Source: CAVVEQ01 sp963804865 (GTDB lineage: Bacteria > Chloroflexota > Anaerolineae > Anaerolineales > Anaerolineaceae). From it: 64,000 bases of DNA. A model generated the notes under the pieces. That model did no database searches and was not told the origin of the DNA. It worked only from the letters and a program-made list of their open reading frames with translations. The stretch is taken from the NCBI GenBank assembly GCA_963804865.1, contig CAWDSH010000001.1, positions 62,001 to 126,000 of the forward strand. Reading direction: 5' to 3'. A program made the translations under genes and the position numbers. Below, in pieces: positions 8,543 through 17,601 of this stretch (its first letter is position 1; the number at the start of each line of letters is the position of its first letter).

Positions 8543-8953
8543 ATGACTCTAAAAAATTCGATAGAGGAAGTTGATCATACTGCTGACCAGGCTATTAGAA
8601 TTCACGCGGTAACCCTGCCGCGTTTATTCGTCCTGGCTGTACGTGGTATGTATGAGGTGATGGGAATTTCATATTCCCGGGATGAAGTCGAATCGTTGTC
8701 ATTGAGAATCACCGCTGATGATCATGAAGGACTCCTGGTTAATTTTCTATCTGAGATCCTCATTTCCATTGAAACAAAACAAAAAGTGTTATTGGTCGAT
8801 GAAGTAAAAGTAAAAAATCACATACTCTATGTAATGGGAAAACAACACGGGATCCTCATCCAATCCAAAGCAATTAAAGCGATCACGTATCATAATTTGC
8901 TAATAGAAAAAACCAGTAACGGATGGCAAACAACAATAACTTTTGATGTATGA
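8543..8953 (+). CDS. Archease, RtcB activator
   Basis: Archease speeds guanylylation and turnover of the RNA ligase RtcB. The 136-residue protein has the family hallmark EEVDHTADQAIRIHA at its start, with the metal-binding Asp and His, and ends with the TFDV tail containing the conserved C-terminal Asp. Length is as expected. It overlaps rtcB by 8 bp, so the regulator and ligase are made together. Confidence 0.9.
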   Translation: MTLKNSIEEVDHTADQAIRIHAVTLPRLFVLAVRGMYEVMGISYSRDEVESLSLRITADDHEGLLVNFLSEILISIETKQKVLLVDEVKVKNHILYVMGKQHGILIQSKAIKAITYHNLLIEKTSNGWQTTITFDV

Positions 8954-10412
8954 AACAAAGATGATTCACTTAAATGATTTCATAAAAGTATCTGATGTCG
9001 AATGGCTTATCCCTGGTGCTTACAGAAGGGATATGCATGTACCGGTGAGATTCTTCGCCACCTCTGAAATACTGAACAAGGCAATCACGGATCTCTCAAT
9101 TGAACAATCCATCAATGCTTCCACTCTTCCCGGGATTGTTGGTGAAGTCATCGTTATGCCTGATATGCACCAGGGTTATGGATTTCCTATTGGCGGCATA
9201 GCTGCCACGCGCGTGCCAGGAGGTGTCATCTCGCCGGGAGCGATCGGGTATGACATTAATTGCGGTGTGAGATTATTGAGCTCAACTGTTCCGGCGGATA
9301 TTGGATTCGATCTGATTGCGAACCTTGCCAATTTGCTGAACAGCTATTGCCCAAGTGGAGTGGGGGTAAAAGGATCTTTGGTACTTAGTATTGCAGAATT
9401 GGATGCTATTTGCCGCCTGGGATCTGGATGGGCATTAAAAAAAGGGATGGCAACTCCTGAAGATCTTCGAAAAACTGAAGAAGATGGTTGCTTCGAGTTT
9501 GCAGATCCCCAAAAGGTTAGCAAAGAAGCCAAGGAACGCGGACGCCTTCAATTAGGAACCCTGGGTTCTGGTAACCATTTTCTTGAGGTGGATAATGTTC
9601 AACAAATCTATGATCAAAAAGCTGCTCAGATAATGGGTCTTCAAGAAAATACCCTTGTGATACAAATTCATTGCGGTTCACGCGGATTTGGTCACCAGGT
9701 ATGCACGGATTATGTACATTCATTTCAGAGGTCAGTGAAAAAATATGGTATTGACCTGCCTGACAGGGAATTGGTCTGCGCACCAATCCAGTCTGATGAA
9801 GGGCAGGCATATTTGGCAGCCATGCGTGCTGCTGCGAATTATGCCTTTTGCAATCGTCAGGTATTGGCTCATCATTGCCGCAAGGCATTTCTTGAAACCT
9901 TTAGTGGCAAAGTGAAAAACCCCGGATTATTCCAGGTTTATGATCTTGCCCATAATATGGGGAAAATAGAAAACCATACCATTGATGGTCGGCAGATGAA
10001 AGTGTGCGTGCATAGGAAAGGGGCAACCCGGGCATTTGGACCGGGATCTCCTTCAATTCCATCGGAGTATAGATCTATTGGACAACCTGTGCTTGTTCCT
10101 GGGAGCATGGGTTCCGCTTCCTGGGTTTTGGTTGGGACATCTGAAAACATGACCCGTACTTTTGGATCATGCTGTCATGGCGCAGGACGGGTGATGAGCC
10201 GATCTCAGGCAAAACGCGAAATACGTGGTGAAAAGTTATGGGATGACCTGGAAAAATCCGGGATAACGATCAAAGCCGGTTCATTTTCGGGATTGGCTGA
10301 AGAAGCACCTCTTGCTTATAAAGATGTGGATGCAGTTGTTGATATAGTAGATCAAGCAGGAATTGCCAGGAAAGTTGCCAGGCTAAAACCCCTGGTGGTC
10401 ATCAAGGGTTGA
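8946..10412 (+). CDS. rtcB: RNA-splicing ligase RtcB
   Basis: Joins RNA 2',3'-cyclic phosphate ends to 5'-OH ends using GTP and manganese, in tRNA or mRNA repair. The ~488-residue protein carries MPDMHQGYGFPIGG, the metal-binding cysteine in GYDINCGVRLL, GSGNHFLEV, HCGSRGFGHQ, AHNMG and the guanylylation-site segment HGAGRVMSRSQA. All catalytic blocks appear intact. ATG 8946 is preferred over the TTG at 8943. The start lies inside the archease stop region. An inverted ybaK gene follows. Confidence 0.95.
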   Translation: MYETKMIHLNDFIKVSDVEWLIPGAYRRDMHVPVRFFATSEILNKAITDLSIEQSINASTLPGIVGEVIVMPDMHQGYGFPIGGIAATRVPGGVISPGAIGYDINCGVRLLSSTVPADIGFDLIANLANLLNSYCPSGVGVKGSLVLSIAELDAICRLGSGWALKKGMATPEDLRKTEEDGCFEFADPQKVSKEAKERGRLQLGTLGSGNHFLEVDNVQQIYDQKAAQIMGLQENTLVIQIHCGSRGFGHQVCTDYVHSFQRSVKKYGIDLPDRELVCAPIQSDEGQAYLAAMRAAANYAFCNRQVLAHHCRKAFLETFSGKVKNPGLFQVYDLAHNMGKIENHTIDGRQMKVCVHRKGATRAFGPGSPSIPSEYRSIGQPVLVPGSMGSASWVLVGTSENMTRTFGSCCHGAGRVMSRSQAKREIRGEKLWDDLEKSGITIKAGSFSGLAEEAPLAYKDVDAVVDIVDQAGIARKVARLKPLVVIKG

Positions 10413-10426
10413 TCCATATATTCATT

Positions 10427-10906
10427 TCAGATCAACTGGCTGATCTTTCCTAGCCGTGCACCGGTCAAAGATAATAGATCATTCACTTTTATTCTGAGAT
10501 TCAAACCACGTTGCCCGCCCGATATATGGATCTCATCGTGAGTTGAAGCTGATTCGTCCAGGACCATTGTAAAACCCTTGTTTATCAAGGCAAGTGGGGA
10601 AATACCGCCAGTTAGTAAACCGGTGATTTGCTCAGCCTCAGGAACAGTGGGAAGCAGCAACTTCTTCTCTCCCAGTAAAGTTGCCAATAATTTCAAATCC
10701 ACCTTGCAATGGCCAGGCGCTATAGCCAAAATGGGTTTTCTATTTTTTTCCCTCTTGATGACGATCGTCTTATAAACCAGCTCCACGGGAACTTTTAGAA
10801 AATCTGCCGTTCCTTGAGCACTTAATTCCCCGGTGGGTGTTTCAAAAACGGTAAAAGGAATATGCCTGCTCTCCAATAATCGAATAACGTTGTTGACCGG
10901 AATCAT
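10427..10906 (-). CDS. ybaK: YbaK/EbsC-type aminoacyl-tRNA deacylase
   Basis: Trans-editing enzyme expected to hydrolyse Cys-tRNA-Pro. The 159-residue single-domain protein shows the YbaK fold with the catalytic-type lysine in VYKTIVIK (about residue 46) and the GGISPLALINKG segment typical of Cys-tRNA(Pro) deacylases. Start ATG 10906 overlaps the stop of the PHP gene by 4 bp, indicating co-transcription with it. Confidence 0.9.
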   Translation of the reverse strand: MIPVNNVIRLLESRHIPFTVFETPTGELSAQGTADFLKVPVELVYKTIVIKREKNRKPILAIAPGHCKVDLKLLATLLGEKKLLLPTVPEAEQITGLLTGGISPLALINKGFTMVLDESASTHDEIHISGGQRGLNLRIKVNDLLSLTGARLGKISQLI

Positions 10907-11977
10907 ATCTGCTCTTTTTTAGCATATATTGGATTGCTGAAAATCCAGCCGCGTTTTTTACCAAGAAAATTTATATAGCACTCCACCCGGTAGATACCGG
11001 GTTCATTTGCCAGATAGGTACAAAACTGCTGATCCTGCCATTTTTTTATGACCTTGCCGTTCTTGAGCAAACTTGTTTCTGCGTGGCCTGGAACGTGTAA
11101 TTGAAAAGTGATTCCCCGGGAAAACAGCAGGTCGTCTCCCATAATTGCATCCTGATTATCTGCCTGGGCAGAAAAACGGAAGCCATCGGTTGGATATGCA
11201 AGGTCATAACCAATAAAAGCATGCCCTGCTTTCAAGGCAGCATAGATCTTTTGTTTATCGGTATTCAAATCACCGGTCAAATTTTCCTGTAACAAAAGAT
11301 GGGTATTTACAGCGGAAAAATGATACTCATATGGGAAGACCGTTCGCTTAAGTGGACCCATGCGTAGCTTTAATGCATGTGCGTCTGACCCGCCTATAGC
11401 GACAACTTTTCTTCCGGCGAGAAGCAATTCATCCCACTTCTCAAGTGCACGAAGATAAAGGACCACTGGCGACAAATTGAGGTGCAAAAGCATAAAAGAT
11501 CGCTTGCAATTTGCTCTTGATCACAATTTTTAATTCGCTGAAACCATTCCATAATTCGATCCCAGTGAAACCGGTTACTTCCCAATTCACCCAGGAAATG
11601 TCATCCTGTCCAAACATTTGTAATTCCGGATCATATGGGTGAGCGATGAAGCTTAAACCCTCCGATTCCTTGACTTTATCCAGCAAAGATTGGGGATCGG
11701 ATGCATAGGTTGCCAATTCTCGCTCAGCATTAAAAACCAATAAATGATTCTTCTGCGGTTCCCGTGCCTGGTCATGGATCTCTTCACCTACCAGGAGTAA
11801 AACCTTGCGGTCGTTCTCGTGGAAATACCCTTCAAATCCCTGAACATGAATATTATGATCGGTCACGATTACCGCATCCACTCCCGCTGCTAAGGCAGCC
11901 CGGGCAATATCAAAATGGCTTCCAGTTCCATCGGAATACTTGGTATGTATATGCAAGTTCAGGGTTAATTCATTCAT
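10903..11977 (-). CDS. PHP-domain metal-dependent phosphoesterase, frame broken near 11453
   Basis: The N-terminal part (11977-11441) has the PHP motifs NLHIHTKYSDGTG, TDHN and AHPYD; the C-terminal part (in frame from 11493 to 10903) supplies the final metal site GGSDAHA and an ~130-residue beta-rich tail. Together they make a ~357-residue stand-alone PHP phosphoesterase of unknown substrate. Removing one T of the minus-strand TCTTCG (about 11451-11454) restores one reading frame running GPLSRALEKWDELL, as expected for the family. The break is therefore a single-base insertion, by sequence error or mutation. It is the first gene of an operon with ybaK. Confidence 0.8.
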
Positions 11978-11983
11978 GAGTAG

Positions 11984-12013
11984 TTGACGAAATGCAGTGA
12001 AGGTAGGTATAAT
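11984..12013 (+). promoter_or_regulatory. secG promoter
   Basis: TTGACG (11984-11989), 18 bp, TATAAT (12008-12013). Together with AGGAGG at 12031-12036 this places the secG start at GTG 12043, not at the in-frame TTG 12022. Confidence 0.8.
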
Positions 12014-12042
12014 CGGCGTGTTTGTTTTTTAGGAGGTTACTC

Positions 12043-12276
12043 GTGGAAAATTATCTTGATATCGCACTGATTATAACTTCAATCGCCCTCATCATCAGTG
12101 TCGTGCTTCAAAACAAAGGGGTAGGGCTGGGTGGATTCACAGGTGGAGATACCGGTGGCGTATTTACCGCCAGACGTGGTGTCGAGAAGATACTGTTTTA
12201 TATCACCATTGGTTTGAGCATCCTATTTTTTGTTCTCACAATTCTCGCAGTAGCGACATCAACAACTACTGCTTGA
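12043..12276 (+). CDS. secG: SecG, protein-export membrane protein
   Basis: Auxiliary subunit of the SecYEG translocon. The 77-residue protein has the expected two membrane helices (about 5-23 and 50-70) separated by the family's glycine-rich cytoplasmic loop GLGGFTGGDTGGVF. The GTG start sits 6 bp after AGGAGG. SecG is short and variable, but the loop is diagnostic. It is expressed from its own promoter, and a hairpin after the gene probably ends transcription. Confidence 0.9.
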   Translation: MENYLDIALIITSIALIISVVLQNKGVGLGGFTGGDTGGVFTARRGVEKILFYITIGLSILFFVLTILAVATSTTTA

Positions 12277-12314
12277 TTCAGTGATCGATCTCTGGTCTAT
12301 TTTTTCAACTTAAA

Positions 12315-12358
12315 AATCGGACGATTCTCCTCCCGGGGTTGATCGTCCAATTTATTCT
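12315..12358 (+). terminator. Probable secG terminator
   Basis: An 11-bp stem with one mismatch (12315-12325 pairing with 12342-12352) and a 16-nt loop, followed by a T-rich stretch. The T-run is weak, so attenuation before the next gene is also possible. Confidence 0.5.
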
Positions 12359-12367
12359 TTAGAAATC

Positions 12368-14044
12368 ATGAAAAAACTTCGCTGGCAGTTATTGATCATA
12401 TTCCTGACCGGGCTGGTCATAGGCGTTCTATTACTTATCGAACAACCCGGATTCAATCCTTTGGTTCTTCAACCTGCGTCAGGTGGTACCTACACAGAGG
12501 CTTTGGTCGGCGAATTTAACCGGTTAAATCCATTATTGGATTTTAATAATTCAGCTGATCGTGATATAGACCGGTTGATCTTTTCCAGCCTATTCACCAG
12601 CGATGATCGTGGAATGCCACAGGTCGACCTCGCTGAAAATTGGGGTATGACTCAGGATGGTTTGATTTACAATGTCGTTCTCCGGAGCGGGGTTAAATGG
12701 CATGATGGTGAACCGTTAAAAAGTGAAGATGTAGTTTTTACTGTGGAGCTCATTCGTGACGGAGGATCTGTCATCCCGGAAGATCTACAAAAATTTTGGC
12801 AGGACATTGAAGTAACAGCTTTGGGGGACCTAGGTCTTCAATTCAAATTGCCAGAACCCTTTGCTCCTTTCCTGGATTACCTGGACTTTGGTATATTACC
12901 AAAACATTTACTGGACGGCACCTCAATCAACGATCTGGTGAATTCATCCTTTAATCTTCAACCAGTAGGTACCGGTCCTTATGCATTTAGAAATTTAATC
13001 ATTGAAGATGGAAAGATAATAGGAGTCGCGTTATCTGCAAATAAAGAATACTATATCCATTCCCCTTATATTCAAAATTTCATTTTTCGATATTACCCTG
13101 ATTCCAGGTCTGCTTTGCAGGCTTATCAGGAAGGCATTGTTCAAGGCGTAAGTCAATTGACTCAGGATACCTTACCGAGTGCGCTTGCAGTACCCTCGTT
13201 GTTAACTTATTCTGGGCGATTGCCTGAAATCTCAATGGTCCTCTTCAATCTCGATGATCCTCAAGCGCCGTTTCTTCAAGATGCGATGATACGAAAAGCA
13301 CTCCTCCTGGCGTTGGACCGTCAAACAATTATCAACCAGATTTTAGATGGACAGGGGATCATCGCCGATGGCCCGATTTTCCCTGGAACCTGGGCTTATT
13401 ATGATAATCTGACCAGGTTCACTTATTCCCCAGAAGAAGCACGAAGCTTGATCATTCAAGCCGGTTATGTGCTACCAGCTGAAGAAGGTATTACCCGTAA
13501 AAAGGATGATGTTGAGTTTGCATTCACGCTGATATACCCGGATGATGACCAACACCGACGAATAGCAGAGATGGTCCAATCTTACTGGGAGAAATTAGAA
13601 ATCCGCGTTGACCTGGAAGCATTACCGTATGATCAATTGATCAACGACAGGTTGGAATCAAGAAGCTACCAGGTTGCTCTGGTCGATTTGAGTCTTTCAC
13701 GTACACCTGATCCAGATCCTTATCCATTTTGGGATCAAGCACAAATAGCTGGTGGTCAAAACTATAGTCAATGGAATAACCGCCTGGTCAGCGAGTATCT
13801 AGAGAATGCGCGTGTCTCTACTGACATGGAAGAAAGAATTCGACTCTATAGGAATTTTCAGGTTGTATTCAATAAGGAGCTTCCTGCCTTACCTTTATAT
13901 TATCCGGTTTATACATTTGGTGTAGATCAAACCATTCAAGGGGTCAGTATTGGACCCATGTTTGACATCAGCGATCGTTTTTCAACGGTCATTGAATGGT
14001 TCCTGGTGACCAACAAGGAAATTGCTGAAACTGAGACTCCTTAA
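12368..14044 (+). CDS. ABC transporter substrate-binding protein, family 5 (oligopeptide/nickel type)
   Basis: Extracytoplasmic solute-binding protein of 558 residues. An N-terminal helix (about 6-26) with no lipobox cysteine suggests a membrane anchor rather than a cleaved lipoprotein. The SBP_bac_5 body shows AENWGMTQDGLIYNVVLR, KWHDGEPLKSEDVVFT and GTGPYAF blocks. The ligand is probably a peptide but cannot be read from sequence. No permease or ATPase genes of a transporter are adjacent, so it is an orphan in this window. No clear ribosome site precedes ATG 12368. Confidence 0.85.
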   Translation: MKKLRWQLLIIFLTGLVIGVLLLIEQPGFNPLVLQPASGGTYTEALVGEFNRLNPLLDFNNSADRDIDRLIFSSLFTSDDRGMPQVDLAENWGMTQDGLIYNVVLRSGVKWHDGEPLKSEDVVFTVELIRDGGSVIPEDLQKFWQDIEVTALGDLGLQFKLPEPFAPFLDYLDFGILPKHLLDGTSINDLVNSSFNLQPVGTGPYAFRNLIIEDGKIIGVALSANKEYYIHSPYIQNFIFRYYPDSRSALQAYQEGIVQGVSQLTQDTLPSALAVPSLLTYSGRLPEISMVLFNLDDPQAPFLQDAMIRKALLLALDRQTIINQILDGQGIIADGPIFPGTWAYYDNLTRFTYSPEEARSLIIQAGYVLPAEEGITRKKDDVEFAFTLIYPDDDQHRRIAEMVQSYWEKLEIRVDLEALPYDQLINDRLESRSYQVALVDLSLSRTPDPDPYPFWDQAQIAGGQNYSQWNNRLVSEYLENARVSTDMEERIRLYRNFQVVFNKELPALPLYYPVYTFGVDQTIQGVSIGPMFDISDRFSTVIEWFLVTNKEIAETETP

Positions 14045-14061
14045 TCATGGGGTGGGTTGAA

Positions 14062-14610
14062 ATGGCAAATAGAACTTCACGCACCGGAGATGATGGATTT
14101 ACGGATGTATTGGGGGAAGGACGGGTTTCAAAATCCGATCTGAGAATTGAAACCCTGGGATCGATCGATGAAGCCACATCCGCATTGGGCATGGCTCGGG
14201 CGTGCTGTAAAAACAATGAAACTGCCGAGCTCATTGAACGCATCCAACGTTCTCTATATCTGATCATGTCAGAAATTGCTGCCACTCCTCAGAACGCAAA
14301 AAAATTTAGATCAGTTGATGCTCAAGAAGTTCAATGGTTGGAAGACACCATTGAATACTACTCGGAAAAGCGGGAACCAATCCACGAATTCATTATTCCT
14401 GGTGATACGACATTTTCAGCAGCATTGGATCATGCAAGAGTGATTGTTCGCCGCGCAGAACGTCGATTTGTGGAATTATTTTCTGCGGGAGGTTCTGCAA
14501 ACCTGGAAATCGTGCAATTTCTAAATCGTCTTTCAACATTGTGTTTTGAGCTGGAACTGGATGCAATTCATTCCTCGGAGAAAATCAAACCAACTTTAGC
14601 GAAAAAATAG
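14062..14610 (+). CDS. Cob(I)alamin adenosyltransferase, PduO type
   Basis: Transfers the adenosyl group of ATP to cob(I)alamin to form coenzyme B12. The protein of ~182 residues has the ATP-binding TRTGDDG-type motif at its start (SRTGDDGFTDVLG), the RRAER motif (about 137-141) and FLNRLSTLCFEL near the end. ATG 14062 is preferred because GGGGTGG precedes it; ATG 14047 would add five residues. The sequence is complete and ends inside a bidirectional terminator. Confidence 0.88.
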   Translation: MANRTSRTGDDGFTDVLGEGRVSKSDLRIETLGSIDEATSALGMARACCKNNETAELIERIQRSLYLIMSEIAATPQNAKKFRSVDAQEVQWLEDTIEYYSEKREPIHEFIIPGDTTFSAALDHARVIVRRAERRFVELFSAGGSANLEIVQFLNRLSTLCFELELDAIHSSEKIKPTLAKK

Positions 14611-14639
14611 AGAACCACCTCGAGGTGGTTCTCTATTTT
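14604..14639. terminator. Bidirectional terminator, perfect 36-bp palindrome
   Basis: A perfect palindrome centred on TCGA, with A and T runs at its outer ends, lies between the converging adenosyltransferase and DsbA-like genes and can end transcription in both directions. Confidence 0.92.
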
Positions 14640-14657
14640 AATTTGGAAAGCCTTTCA

Positions 14658-15374
14658 TTATTTCACTGCAGCATCCAAAGCCTGAAACAATTCATCAAAA
14701 CTTGTTACCAGCACAATTTTTTTATCATTGACATAGAAAGAGGGTGTTCGATCGATTTCCTTGTTCTTACTATATTCAACTTCATCCAATACCCTTTGTT
14801 CATATTTTGAGTTATTTAAACAATCTTTAAACTTTCCGCCGTCTAAATTTATCTTTTCGGCAAATAAAAGCAATCTCTCTTTTGTGAAATCTCCAATATT
14901 TTCACCAGTCTGATTACTGAAAACGATGTCATGGAATTGCCAAAAAGCATCCTGATCGAGTGCGCAGAATGCTGCTTCAGCCGCTTTATGAGATTCCAGC
15001 TTAGTTGTACCGCGATCGAGGAAACTATAGGGATGAAAAACCAGATATACTTTTCCGGTTTCGACATAATCTGAAATGACACGCGGTTCAATATTCAATG
15101 CATAATTCGCACATGCAGGACATTGAAAATCTGCAAACACTTCCAATATCACCGGTGCGGAAGGATTACCCATACCTGGTTCACCGGAAGGCACAAGGTC
15201 AGTTTGATAATCAATATATTCCGGTACAACTACATCCTTTTCTGGCTGTAGCGTAGGCAAGATAAGAATCATCGCAATCGCTATTGCAGCAAGAACGATC
15301 ATGGCAATAAGGATGAAATTCTGTCTTTGTTGCTGGCGTTTCCGTTTTTCTTTAAATTCCGCTCGTTTTCCCAT
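14658..15374 (-). CDS. Membrane-anchored DsbA-family thiol oxidoreductase
   Basis: The product of ~238 residues has a short basic cytoplasmic N-terminus, one membrane helix (about 20-40) and an extracytoplasmic thioredoxin-like DsbA domain. The active site CPAC lies in FADFQCPACANYA and the cis-Pro in DRTPSFYVN. It probably oxidises or isomerises disulfides in exported proteins. AGAGAGG precedes ATG 15374; the longer ATG 15404 has no ribosome site. It is the last gene of the minus-strand operon that starts at 17535. Confidence 0.85.
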   Translation of the reverse strand: MGKRAEFKEKRKRQQQRQNFILIAMIVLAAIAIAMILILPTLQPEKDVVVPEYIDYQTDLVPSGEPGMGNPSAPVILEVFADFQCPACANYALNIEPRVISDYVETGKVYLVFHPYSFLDRGTTKLESHKAAEAAFCALDQDAFWQFHDIVFSNQTGENIGDFTKERLLLFAEKINLDGGKFKDCLNNSKYEQRVLDEVEYSKNKEIDRTPSFYVNDKKIVLVTSFDELFQALDAAVK

Positions 15375-15424
15375 GTTACCTCTCTTGGACGTCAATTTTG
15401 CCATTGGAAGAAAAAAGAGTCCAG

Positions 15425-16300
15425 TTATTCATCTGTCAAGGTATATACAAAGACCGGCACTTGCTCATCAAGCATTCTAAAACCGATTTTGTTATAAAGT
15501 GTCAACGAAGCGACATTATCATTTTGAGTATTCACGGTTATGTTATGAATCCCGTTCTTGTTGAAATATCTGAGCATATCCATCACGAGTGATTTTCCAA
15601 CCCCTTTAGCCTGCATTGATGGTAAAACTGCCAGACGAGCAAGATGAGCAGTTCCCAGATTGGCTGTTGAGAGTTGGTAGCCAATAACCTCATTGTCCTT
15701 TACTGCAACAGTAAAATAGGCTGCCTGGGATTGAGCTTTTTTTATCGCTTCGAAAGGATTTTGCCAGAGTGGATCAAATGCTTGAAAATCAATATCAACG
15801 ATATCGCTTAAATCATTGGTATGGGCATGGCGAATATCACAAACGCTTTTTATGTTAGGCTGCTGGGGAAATTCACCACTCCACTCGAGCACAACAATCG
15901 CTTGCTTATATATAAAACCCCATCTTTCCAGGGCAGAGAACATCCAATCTTGCATACCCAGGGCTGCAATGCATGCGGTGGATGAATTTGAAAAAGCCAT
16001 TTTCGCCTGTTTGAAGAGCAAATCCCAGGCTAATTGAACATCCATCCCATCCACCACACAAAAAAAACGGATCCACGCTACAGAGACAGGTTCTGCGATA
16101 CAAGCCAAAGCAGCCAACGGTTTTTTATTACCTTCGAGGATAAAGAAATGGTCGGTGCCCAACCAATCAAACGGTGATCGCCAATCCAGATGACGCAGCA
16201 AGTAGCGCTGGTTGTTGATCATTCCAGATAAAACATCACGATCTTCGAATGTGGCAGGTCGTAAGGTGAATTGATGAGAAATTTCGGACTTTAATAACAC
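15425..16300 (-). CDS. GNAT-family N-acetyltransferase
   Basis: The 291-residue protein has an N-terminal GNAT-like half of low conservation and a C-terminal GNAT domain (about 150-290). The acetyl-CoA motif LARLAVLPSMQAKGVGKSL (residues ~220-238) is followed by NTQNDNVASLTLYNKIGF. The tandem layout resembles GNATs with one active copy. The substrate is unknown. It starts at GTG 16300, which shares one base with the stop codon of the TPR gene, so the two are coupled. Confidence 0.8.
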   Translation of the reverse strand: MLLKSEISHQFTLRPATFEDRDVLSGMINNQRYLLRHLDWRSPFDWLGTDHFFILEGNKKPLAALACIAEPVSVAWIRFFCVVDGMDVQLAWDLLFKQAKMAFSNSSTACIAALGMQDWMFSALERWGFIYKQAIVVLEWSGEFPQQPNIKSVCDIRHAHTNDLSDIVDIDFQAFDPLWQNPFEAIKKAQSQAAYFTVAVKDNEVIGYQLSTANLGTAHLARLAVLPSMQAKGVGKSLVMDMLRYFNKNGIHNITVNTQNDNVASLTLYNKIGFRMLDEQVPVFVYTLTDE

Positions 16301-16851
16301 TATTTATTCTTGAAACCCATCAGACTGAAAAGGGTATTGAGCAACCCTTTGAGCGTTTTTTCCTTGCCAGTTAATTTTTCCTGATCCTGCAGGGCGGCAT
16401 ACATGCTGGTAGTGGCATCCAATTTTTCCCCGGTTCGAATTTGCAGCGCAGAAATCCTTTTAAGAACCAGGGACCGCATTTCTTTTTCATTTGTGTTTCG
16501 TAACAAATCCGCACTTTCCTGATATAGACCAAGCGCTTCTTTGTATTTTTTCATTTCCTCTAACGCAGCAGCTTGATTCCCCAAGGCCATGGCAGCGCGG
16601 GAGGGATCATTATTTTCTTTGAAGATTTCTTCTGTATGAAAAGCAGCGTCGAAAGCCTGCCTGGCTTTTCCCAACATCAGGAGTGTGACACTGAGATTAT
16701 TTGCCATTTCAGCAGATGCAAGTAGATCTCCATTGGTTCGATACTCCTTGACCAAGGTTTGAAAAAAATCTGCCGCCTGTTTATATTTCTTTTCTGTGTA
16801 TGATTGATGAGCTTGCAAAGCAAGCTTTTCCAGAGAATTCTGTGATGGCAT
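16300..16851 (-). CDS. TPR-repeat protein
   Basis: A soluble, helical 183-residue protein with about three tetratricopeptide-like repeats between residues 10 and 140 (for example SYTEKKYKQAADFFQTLV and KKYKEALGLYQESADLL). No signal peptide or enzyme domain is seen. It probably mediates protein-protein contacts. It is sandwiched 3 bp after the tandem-HTH regulator and overlaps the GNAT gene. Confidence 0.8.
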   Translation of the reverse strand: MPSQNSLEKLALQAHQSYTEKKYKQAADFFQTLVKEYRTNGDLLASAEMANNLSVTLLMLGKARQAFDAAFHTEEIFKENNDPSRAAMALGNQAAALEEMKKYKEALGLYQESADLLRNTNEKEMRSLVLKRISALQIRTGEKLDATTSMYAALQDQEKLTGKEKTLKGLLNTLFSLMGFKNK

Positions 16852-16854
16852 GTT

Positions 16855-17535
16855 CTAGAAGGTAATGTTGAGAATATTTTCAGCGATCGCCCTCAGTTTA
16901 TCAACCGAGGTATCGCTGAGTTTCATGGCAAGTTCAAGATAAGGCATGTTGATCGGTTTGCATATAAATTGCTGCATTTCGAGTGGTAGATCCTGGAATT
17001 GCTCAACAAGATCTTTTTCGGCCCGCCATTTCCCAATCCGTCCAAATTTTACAAGCAGATCCGGTATAAGGAGCCCGAGGGCGGCTGCCAATGCTTCCAA
17101 CTCTGGAATAGGGATTGCAATCTCCCCTCTTTCGTACCGACCGATCCTATTGGAGGGTATGCCTGTTTTTTGCGATAAGGACTTAAGAGATACGTGGTTT
17201 GTGTCGCGAGTGACCCGCAGTTGAGCGGCTATCACTCGCTGCCGAACTTTAATAAATTGCTCAATCTTCTCTTGATCTTCTTTTGATTTTTGCGAGAAAA
17301 GGAGATCAGGATCCCAAAAATGTTCAAGGGGAACATTACAAACATATGCAAGTGTCTCCAACTCTGGAAGTGAAGGTGAAAGTGCACCAGCTTCGTAAGA
17401 CTTGAAACGTTTGGTAGTCACCCCCAGTGCTTTCGCGCAATCAACAAGTTCCTTGTCGGCAGCTTTCCGAACATCCATGATTAACAACCCAATTTTTTTG
17501 GCACGGATGTTTGATAAATTGGGATTAGAACTCAT
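16855..17535 (-). CDS. Transcriptional regulator with two XRE-type HTH domains
   Basis: The 226-residue protein has two Cro/CI-type helix-turn-helix domains, at about 12-75 (AKALGVTTKRFKSYEAG) and 100-160 (SLSQKTGIPSNRIGRYERG), followed by a C-terminal helical region without a recognised sensor. Two DNA-binding domains in one chain suggest binding to a repeated operator. It heads the operon XRE-TPR-GNAT-DsbA and may autoregulate; no operator repeat is obvious near its promoter. Confidence 0.85.
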   Translation of the reverse strand: MSSNPNLSNIRAKKIGLLIMDVRKAADKELVDCAKALGVTTKRFKSYEAGALSPSLPELETLAYVCNVPLEHFWDPDLLFSQKSKEDQEKIEQFIKVRQRVIAAQLRVTRDTNHVSLKSLSQKTGIPSNRIGRYERGEIAIPIPELEALAAALGLLIPDLLVKFGRIGKWRAEKDLVEQFQDLPLEMQQFICKPINMPYLELAMKLSDTSVDKLRAIAENILNITF

Positions 17536-17566
17536 TAGTTGCTCTCTACTTGAATTTCTATTAATG

Positions 17567-17575
17567 ATTATAGCA
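17567..17575 (-). promoter_or_regulatory. Extended -10 promoter of the tandem-HTH operon
   Basis: TGCTATAAT on the minus strand, 31 bp upstream of the ATG at 17535, with no clear -35. A GAGAG ribosome site lies between. Confidence 0.55.
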
Positions 17576-17601
17576 CCAGCATTTATGGATGGGAAAGCAA
17601 A

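Noticed and set aside
14604..14639. Attachment site or operator suggested by the perfect 36-bp palindrome
   Set aside because: Its position between converging stops and its A/T-flanked stem are fully explained by a bidirectional terminator.
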